From assembly GCA_023390115.1 (NCBI GenBank), contig JAEWDM010000016.1, positions 235,707-299,706 on the forward strand: a stretch of 64,000 nucleotides of DNA, in the 5' to 3' direction. This DNA comes from Bacillota bacterium. Its GTDB lineage: Bacteria; Bacillota; Clostridia; Acetivibrionales; DSM-27016. How positions within the stretch are numbered: the stretch's first letter is position 1; each line of letters starts with the position of its first letter. The notes under the pieces are model-generated. The model was not told the DNA's origin and searched no databases. It saw only the letters and a program-made list of their open reading frames with translations. Of this stretch, positions 58,096-64,000 are shown piece after piece. A program made the position numbers and the translations under genes.

Positions 58096-58438
58096 TCAGG
58101 CTGCATTAACTTTGATAGAGAGATATAAGAGAAAGAACGTTTTTATTTACTTAGATCCACCATACTTTCCTTCTACCAGAAAAAAGAGAATATATAAACA
58201 CGAAATGACAGAAGAGGATCATAAGGACATGCTAAATTGCATATTGAAGCATCCCGGACCGGTAATGATATCAGGATACGATAATCAAATTTATAGGGAT
58301 ACGTTGAATGGCTGGATAAGACAAAGCTGCCCTGCGAGGTGTGAAGGAGGACAACTGCGGACAGAAGTAATCTGGATGAACTATGAACCATCTTCTATTC
58401 AGATGAGCCTTATTGAGTCCTATGAGGCTGTTCTTTGA
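58094..58438 (+). pseudogene. C-terminal fragment of a Dam-type DNA adenine methylase
   Basis: The frame gives NQAALTLIERYKRK then NVFIYLDPPYFPSTRK, carrying the DPPY catalytic motif, then YKHEMTEEDHKDML and PVMISGYDNQIYRDTL. This is the C-terminal third of phage-type Dam methylases. The SAM-binding N-terminal part is missing, and the frame runs straight out of the preceding gene's stop region. The only start is TTG at 58112 without a ribosome site. I take it as a remnant left by a deletion. Confidence 0.7.
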
Positions 58439-58476
58439 AGATGCTTATGTAAAGATGAGAGGAGGGAATAAAACAA

Positions 58477-60339
58477 ATGGAATTACGCACCGTTGCTTTC
58501 TGCTGCGGAATAGGGGGACAGGATTTAGGGTTTGAGCAGTCCCGGCATGAGTATAAAGGAATTGTTGGAAGGTTTAAAACTATAGCTGCTTTCGATGTAG
58601 ACCCGATTGTCTGCAGGAACTTTGAAAGGATAACGGGAAACAGAGCAATTTGCCTTGACTTGTTTACACGCGAGCAGTTCATTATGTACCATGGGCATGA
58701 GCCGGGGCCGGACTGGGAGGAGTTAACGCCTAAGAAGCTCAGAGAGATTGTCCCTCGCCGACCGGATGTAGTTATAATGTCCCCGCCATGTAAAGGGAAC
58801 AGCAGACTGCTTCCAAAGAAGCAGGCGCAGCTGCCGAAGTACATTGCACTAAACCAGCTTCCGGAAAGAATATATAACCTTGTGCTGGAGGCATGGTTTG
58901 ACGATTTGCCTCCGGTCCTTTTAATGGAGAATGTTCCTGGCATACGGGATGAGGGACGTGGCCGTAAAATACTACAGAGCATAAAGGGCAGGCTTTCAGG
59001 GTGCGGGTATGTATCACATGAGGCTTTGTATGACTGCGGCAAGTGGGGGGGATTGGGGCAGCGCAGGATAAGATATCTCAAGATTTCACGTTTGCAAAGT
59101 AAGATTCCGAGCTTTATATTTGAGCCTCCGGAGCTTCCTTTAAAAACAATAGGCGATATTTTAGGAGCTCTGCCTATGCCGGGGGACACTGAAAAGTGCG
59201 GCAGGCTTCACAGGCTTCCGAATCTTGCATGGAAGACATGGGAGAGGCTTGCGCTTATACCGGCAGGAAAGGATTGGAGGGCGCTTGAGAATTTTGGGCA
59301 TGAGCAGTGGGGAGGTGCCTGGAAGGTAATTCCCTGGGATGAACCGGCAAACGCGGTTACCTCGTCTACAAAAGGTGTAGGACAAAGCACAGGGGCTTCC
59401 GCTGTAGCGGATCCAAGAATAAACAAGCTGGGCTATGGCAGCAAATATAGAGTTGTGGCTGCAGATGAACCTTCTCCCACAATTATTGGGCGTCCGGTTG
59501 GAAGTGGAGCCATACTGTATGCTGATCCGAAGGTGCCTGAATATGCAAACCTGTGTAAAATAGCTGAATGGAATGAACCTAGTCCTACCATAACGGGCGG
59601 TAATGGTCCAACAAATGGAGCTCTGTCAGTAGCAGATCCAAGGATAAAGCATGATTCCAGACCCAACCTTTTCGGTGTCAATGAATGGGATAAACCATGT
59701 AAAGCTATCACGGGAAAAATGGGTGTAAGCAGCTCCAATACACCGGCAGCAGTTGCGGATCCAAGGGCAGACAAGTCTTATTCAGGACACTTTCACTGCT
59801 TCAAGGTTGTGCCATGGGACGAATCAGCGGATACGGTTACATCCGGATCCGGGCCTACAAGCGGAGCTGTTTCTGTTGCTGACCCACGCATTAATCACCC
59901 GACATGGAGCAGAGCCGGAAACTATGGCGTTATGGAATGGAACAAGCCTGCCAAAACTATTACCGCCAGCGGAGACATTCATGCGGGTGCATCCGCAGTA
60001 GCAGACCCCAGGATTCCGAACCCGGATGACAGAGGTGTATATATAATAATTGCCGCAGACGGAACATGGCACAGGCCAATAACCACATTTGAGGGAGCAA
60101 TGCTTCAGGGATTTCCTCAAACCCTCAGGGATGGTACGCCGTTTGATCTGGTTGACTGCAGCGACGGTAAGGCCAGAGAGTATATAGGCAATGCTGTGCC
60201 GGTGCAGACTGCGGCAGCGATAGGAAATGCACTTCTGCAGACGCTTATTCCAAGCTTCCTGGGCGATTGCTTCTGGGGTTTTTCAGATGAAAAGATATGG
60301 GTACTGCCACCAAAAACAGATACTATTGAAATGGGATAG
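58477..60339 (+). CDS. DNA (cytosine-5-)-methyltransferase with tandem TRD-like repeats
   Basis: This encodes a 620-residue C5 DNA methyltransferase. Motif I is AFCCGIGGQDLGFE near residue 7, motif IV SPPCKGNS near 103 with the catalytic Cys, motif VI LLMENVPGI near 149, motif VIII GQRRIRYL near 194, motif IX-like FEGAMLQGFP near 540, and motif X GNAVPVQTAAAIG near 571. Between VIII and IX (about 279-525) are six repeats of the pattern W(D/N)xPxxTIT-then-ADPR. This is the target-recognition region, usually single. GGAGGG precedes the start. It probably protects or modifies element DNA; several specificities are possible. Confidence 0.85.
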   Translation: MELRTVAFCCGIGGQDLGFEQSRHEYKGIVGRFKTIAAFDVDPIVCRNFERITGNRAICLDLFTREQFIMYHGHEPGPDWEELTPKKLREIVPRRPDVVIMSPPCKGNSRLLPKKQAQLPKYIALNQLPERIYNLVLEAWFDDLPPVLLMENVPGIRDEGRGRKILQSIKGRLSGCGYVSHEALYDCGKWGGLGQRRIRYLKISRLQSKIPSFIFEPPELPLKTIGDILGALPMPGDTEKCGRLHRLPNLAWKTWERLALIPAGKDWRALENFGHEQWGGAWKVIPWDEPANAVTSSTKGVGQSTGASAVADPRINKLGYGSKYRVVAADEPSPTIIGRPVGSGAILYADPKVPEYANLCKIAEWNEPSPTITGGNGPTNGALSVADPRIKHDSRPNLFGVNEWDKPCKAITGKMGVSSSNTPAAVADPRADKSYSGHFHCFKVVPWDESADTVTSGSGPTSGAVSVADPRINHPTWSRAGNYGVMEWNKPAKTITASGDIHAGASAVADPRIPNPDDRGVYIIIAADGTWHRPITTFEGAMLQGFPQTLRDGTPFDLVDCSDGKAREYIGNAVPVQTAAAIGNALLQTLIPSFLGDCFWGFSDEKIWVLPPKTDTIEMG

Positions 60340-60371
60340 TTTAATTTGAATTGAGGGGGGATATAAAAAAG

Positions 60372-63300
60372 ATGATGAAAGAAACGCATAAATTATTACT
60401 TATAATGATACTTATTACACTTGGAATGTGCATAAGCTCCGGGCAGAAAGCTTATGCAGCTACAACATATACATGGGAAAAGTATGAGACAGAAATTAAA
60501 AAAAGTAATCCGAGGTTAGGGGAATGGAGGGATGCAGGCTGGAAATTTGTGTCCGGAACGGCAAGCACATCTGGCTATGCAAATTATAGCATTACGGATG
60601 ACGGGATAACATTTGATAATGAGTCTCATGTGTACTTTAATGGATATTGGTATGGGGATTATGTTTATGATCGTCCGAATTTAAATGTAGGTTTGGATGT
60701 AAAGGTAGAAGATATAGACAGAAACGATATGAACATAATGAAAGTGATGTGCGATTTATATGATAGTACTACCGCTCAAGCGCATTACTTTTTTAATAAA
60801 CTAATTTGGGATGAAACATATGTGAAAAAGGAAAGTGACGGATATCCCCAAACCGTTACGAGCAGCTCAAATATATACCCTGCTAATGGCAGGGCATCAG
60901 ACGGATATTGGTATGTGCTGAAAAGCTCAACGAACAATCCTACTATAGAAGTAACTTCCCCTGTTACCGGAACCTATGGGGAAAATATTAGTTTACAGGG
61001 TTCTGTAAACGATGCTGACACAGGCGATATTATAACTACAAAATATAATATAGACGGTGGGCAGACACAGAACGTCGGAACAACAACGAGCACAGGAGTG
61101 AAAAAGGCTTTTAATACTACTACAATAGATATCTCTGGCTTGTCGAAGGGAACGCATACGTTAAATGTGTGGGCAGAGGATAATAAAGGAGGCATGTCAA
61201 ATGTAATAAAGGTTAGTTTTCAGAAGGAGGCTTTGTACTATTACAATAAATATACAGTAGAAAAACACCCTTTAGGTAATCCAGACTTCAATATGAGTTA
61301 TTCGATTGAAACAGAAAATGGGGATTGGGCAACTTTATACACGAATACTTATATAGATGAACCAATATGGGATCCCGGTAAAGGTTTTGTTTTTCCTACT
61401 GATAATCCAACGCCAACACCAACAGCAAACGAAGAATATAAATATTATAGTGTGTATAATCTGGGAAACACAGATTATACAACGGTTAAAAGAAAGATGA
61501 AATTTGAAGGAACAGCAGTTGAAGGGCACTGGGTAGTGCCTATAATAACTACAGAAACTTGGGGGATGTTTCTAACGGATGGACGCGGAAGTCTTGTAGA
61601 AGCAAATATACAAGCCTTTGACGGTACTTATCCGGATAACGGATTACAAAACGGCTATTGGTACGTAAAAGGATCGGTAGTTGACAATAATCCAACAATT
61701 ACTATAATAACACCTGAGGCTGAAGAAATATACTCCGGATTATCCGGCGGGCATAATAAAATAAACCTTACAGGTATAGTAACAGACGCAAATTCAGGCG
61801 ATATTATAAGCACATATTATAATATAGACGGTGGATCAACAAAAGCAGTAACCGGGACAGTAGCCACTAATGGAAATTTCACACCTACGTTTATAGATGT
61901 AGCTGGGCTGGAGGAAGAACAACATACGTTAAGTGCATGGTGTAAAGACAATACGGGAAAAGTTTCAAATGTAGTACAAATAAATTTCACAATAGATAAT
62001 ACAGCTCCAATAATAAGCATAGCAGGGATAGAAGAAGGCCGTACATATCAGGGAGCTGTCACGCCATCATTTACAGCAGAGGATCTGAATGGTATTGATT
62101 CTGTCACTGGAGAGTTAAACGGACAGCAATTCATATCGGGAACGGAAGTTACAGCTGAAGGTACCTATGTCCTGGAATTAACTGCTTCAGATATGGCCGG
62201 GAATACGTCAAGCCTTACCGTTACTTTTGCAATAGATAGTACAGCTCCGGTAATAAGCATATCGGGAATAGAACAAGGCCGTACATACCGGGGAGCGGTC
62301 ACGCCGTTATTTGCAGCAGAGGATCTGAATGGTATTGCTTATGTCACTGGGGAGTTAAACGGCCAACAATTTATATCGGGAACAGAGGTTACGGCTGAAG
62401 GCATCTATACCTTGAAATTAACTGCTTCGGATATGGCCGGGAACACGTCAAGCCTTACCGTTACTTTTGCAATAGATAAAACAGCTCCGGTAATAAGCGT
62501 ATCGGGGATAGAAGAAGGCCATAGCTATAAGGGAACTGTCACGCCATTATTTACGGCAGATGATCTGTTTACAGCGGATGCTCTAAACAATATTGATTCT
62601 GTTACTGGGACGCTGAATGGCCAGCAATTTATATCAGGAACAGAGGTTAAGGCTGAAGGTGCCTACGCCCTGGAATTGACTGCTTCAGATATAGCGGGGA
62701 ACACATCAAGCCTTACCATTACTTTTGCAATAGATAAAACAGCTCCGGTAATAAGCGTATCGGGGATAGAAGAAGGCCATAGCTATAAGGGAACTGTCAC
62801 GCCATTATTTACGGCAGATGATCTAAACGGCATTGATTCTTTCGCCGGGAAGCTGAATGGACAACAATTCATATCGGGAACAGAGGTTAAGGCTGAAGGC
62901 ACCTACACCCTGGAATTGACTGCTTCGGATATGGCTGGGAACACGTCGAGCCTTACCGTTACTTTTTCAATAGATAAAGCAGCCCCGGTAATAAAAGTAT
63001 CGGGGATAGAACAAGGTCGTACATACCAGGGCTCTGTAACTCCATTGTTTACAGCAGGGGATCTAAATGGTGTTGATTCTGTTACTGGGACTCTGAATGG
63101 ACAACGATTTGTATCAGGGACAGAGGTTAAGGCTGAAGGCACCTACGCCCTGAAATTGACTGCTTCTGATACAGCCGGAAACACGTCGAGCCTTACCATT
63201 ACCTTCGCAATAGATAAAACAGCTCCGGCGACAGATAATGCTCCAAAAGCTGCAGCTACTGGCATACAACAAATTAGTGTTAATATAAATATTCCGTATT

Positions 63301-64000
63301 TGATTAAAAAAGGAGCTGTATTTAAATTAAATGAAGTTGTAGATTCGACAGGCAAACTCTTTTTTGAATCATCTGATGATAATATAGTTAGCGTAAGCAC
63401 GAAATATAATGCAATCATTGGCCTTAATGAAGGATACGCATATATAATTGCAAGAGACTTAGAATCCAATAGAATTGTAGCTAAAGTGAATTTAAAGGTT
63501 GAAGATGTTTTCCCTAAAGAGCGAGGTTTTTCGGATATTGATGCAAGCCCTGTGAGGGACGAGCTTGTAAACGGTAGCGCAATAAAGCTTGTAAAGGAAG
63601 AAGATTTTCGGCCTGAGGATGAAGTAACAAGTACGGAATTTGTTGTTATGCTGAGCAGGGTGATTTTAGCAAATGATAACAATAGCTTACCATTTCATAG
63701 AGAAAACAAGGATTTTGGATTTTCTGACAGCGACCCTCTTTATCCTTATGCAGCCTATGTTATTACTAAAACAAGTACAAGCTCAGAAGCAGCTTTATTT
63801 GACAGTAATGATAAAACCCTTACAAGGGGTGAGATGGCAAAAATAATTCTAAGCATTTCTAAAGGTGCTTTTGATAAAAAAGTCAAGAACTATTCCTTTG
63901 ATGATCTTGATCTTAATCTCTCTGGAGAGAACACATCAGCTATAGAATATTGCATCGAGACGGGTATTTTGAGAGGATATGGTAACTCAAAAATAGGGGG
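60372..64000 (+). CDS. SLH-domain surface protein with five tandem Ig-like repeats (3' partial)
   Basis: The frame is open from 60372 through the end, giving at least 1209 residues. A signal peptide is at residues 1-30 (cleavage near QKAYA-ATT). Residues 40-210 and 300-430 are two related beta-rich segments, each followed by an Ig-like domain. Five 80-residue repeats (TAPVISVSGIEEG and so on, ending NTSSLTVTFAID) cover about 541-947. A BIG-like linker leads to S-layer homology domains: GFSDIDASPVRDELV with FRPEDEVTSTEF near 1052, GFSDSDPLYPYAAY near 1116, and a third started by YSFDDLDLNLSG. SLH domains bind cell-wall polymer. AGGGGGG is upstream. Its role and its membership of the element are not settled. 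Confidence 0.85.
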   Translation, partial: MMKETHKLLLIMILITLGMCISSGQKAYAATTYTWEKYETEIKKSNPRLGEWRDAGWKFVSGTASTSGYANYSITDDGITFDNESHVYFNGYWYGDYVYDRPNLNVGLDVKVEDIDRNDMNIMKVMCDLYDSTTAQAHYFFNKLIWDETYVKKESDGYPQTVTSSSNIYPANGRASDGYWYVLKSSTNNPTIEVTSPVTGTYGENISLQGSVNDADTGDIITTKYNIDGGQTQNVGTTTSTGVKKAFNTTTIDISGLSKGTHTLNVWAEDNKGGMSNVIKVSFQKEALYYYNKYTVEKHPLGNPDFNMSYSIETENGDWATLYTNTYIDEPIWDPGKGFVFPTDNPTPTPTANEEYKYYSVYNLGNTDYTTVKRKMKFEGTAVEGHWVVPIITTETWGMFLTDGRGSLVEANIQAFDGTYPDNGLQNGYWYVKGSVVDNNPTITIITPEAEEIYSGLSGGHNKINLTGIVTDANSGDIISTYYNIDGGSTKAVTGTVATNGNFTPTFIDVAGLEEEQHTLSAWCKDNTGKVSNVVQINFTIDNTAPIISIAGIEEGRTYQGAVTPSFTAEDLNGIDSVTGELNGQQFISGTEVTAEGTYVLELTASDMAGNTSSLTVTFAIDSTAPVISISGIEQGRTYRGAVTPLFAAEDLNGIAYVTGELNGQQFISGTEVTAEGIYTLKLTASDMAGNTSSLTVTFAIDKTAPVISVSGIEEGHSYKGTVTPLFTADDLFTADALNNIDSVTGTLNGQQFISGTEVKAEGAYALELTASDIAGNTSSLTITFAIDKTAPVISVSGIEEGHSYKGTVTPLFTADDLNGIDSFAGKLNGQQFISGTEVKAEGTYTLELTASDMAGNTSSLTVTFSIDKAAPVIKVSGIEQGRTYQGSVTPLFTAGDLNGVDSVTGTLNGQRFVSGTEVKAEGTYALKLTASDTAGNTSSLTITFAIDKTAPATDNAPKAAATGIQQISVNINIPYLIKKGAVFKLNEVVDSTGKLFFESSDDNIVSVSTKYNAIIGLNEGYAYIIARDLESNRIVAKVNLKVEDVFPKERGFSDIDASPVRDELVNGSAIKLVKEEDFRPEDEVTSTEFVVMLSRVILANDNNSLPFHRENKDFGFSDSDPLYPYAAYVITKTSTSSEAALFDSNDKTLTRGEMAKIILSISKGAFDKKVKNYSFDDLDLNLSGENTSAIEYCIETGILRGYGNSKIG
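61995..63212 (+). repeat. Five tandem 240-bp repeats in the SLH protein gene
   Basis: Units start at 61995, 62235, 62475, 62733 and 62973, and a partial one at 63213. All are 240 bp except the third, which is 258 bp because of an 18-bp duplication in the TTTACGGCAGATGATCT stretch. Repeats 3 and 4 are almost identical in their first half. Confidence 0.9.

Noticed and set aside
58410..59189. 259-residue open frame on the minus strand within the C5 methyltransferase
   Set aside because: It lies opposite intact methyltransferase motifs and has Ser/Pro-rich low-complexity composition.
63143..63682. 179-residue minus-strand frame inside the SLH gene
   Set aside because: It is opposite the linker and first SLH domain, which are clear on the plus strand.

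Overview
The window is a piece of chromosome from an AT-rich, low-GC Gram-positive, spore-forming anaerobe of the class Clostridia. The evidence is the spoIIGA-sigE-sigG sporulation cluster, an alpha/beta-type SASP gene, a YlmC/YmxH protein, a Spo0E-like protein, ferredoxin-dependent 2-oxoacid oxidoreductase genes, type III glutamine synthetase, SLH and BIG2 surface proteins, strong AGGAGG ribosome binding sites and frequent TTG/GTG starts. The gene content resembles the cellulolytic clostridia around Clostridium thermocellum/Ruminiclostridium, but the species cannot be named from sequence alone.

Layout. 1-13.4 kb: the end of a sulfate-type ABC ATPase gene, a MITE-like element, a lipoprotein, an HD-GYP phosphodiesterase, phosphoglycerate mutase (ApgM type), a Fur-family regulator with tandem operator-like dyads, an amidohydrolase, a lactate/malate dehydrogenase with the malate-type Arg, tcdA, and a 2-oxoacid:ferredoxin oxidoreductase operon. 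13.4-22.3 kb: glnN, read leftward behind an ANTAR-type antiterminator leader, then envelope proteins, a second HD-GYP protein, DUF3810, RDD and a SASP gene with a SigG-type promoter. 22.6-28.6 kb: a 1990-residue secreted subtilase with FG-GAP repeats and seven BIG2 domains. 28.8-37.1 kb: an MGMT-like protein, tRNA-Lys, DUF368, a DegS/DegU-like two-component pair, an LtaS-like enzyme and the gatD-murT pair. 37.3-46.3 kb: a truncated kinase gene, a 155-bp foldback repeat and a 5'-truncated murA, then ftsQ, sbp, ftsA, ftsZ, spoIIGA, sigE and sigG. 46.3-52.2 kb: a BlaR1/BlaI-like pair with a double-dyad operator, ylmC, nrdR and a Maf/MptE-like protein.

52.2-64 kb is accessory DNA. A hicAB toxin-antitoxin pair lies between two identical 31-bp direct repeats. 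The next gene, yifB/comM, is cut off inside its conserved C-terminal half, and the DNA beyond is unrelated. That DNA carries a Spo0E-like phosphatase, four 10-bp iterons just before a parM-parR pair (a complete plasmid-type ParMRC partition locus), three or more orphan genes, a dam-methylase remnant, a C5 DNA methyltransferase with six tandem TRD-like repeats, and a large SLH surface protein that runs off the window. The simplest reading is an integrated plasmid- or phage-like element whose left end lies inside comM at about 54.95 kb. No recombinase is visible, so the other end must lie beyond the window.

Two genome-remodelling scars stand out: the yifB/comM junction, and the murA decapitation, where the usual upstream dcw genes (mraY, murD, ftsW, murG) are missing and a kinase fragment and a foldback repeat lie instead. 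All coordinates and motifs were read by eye. Family assignments come from recognising conserved motifs, not from database searches.
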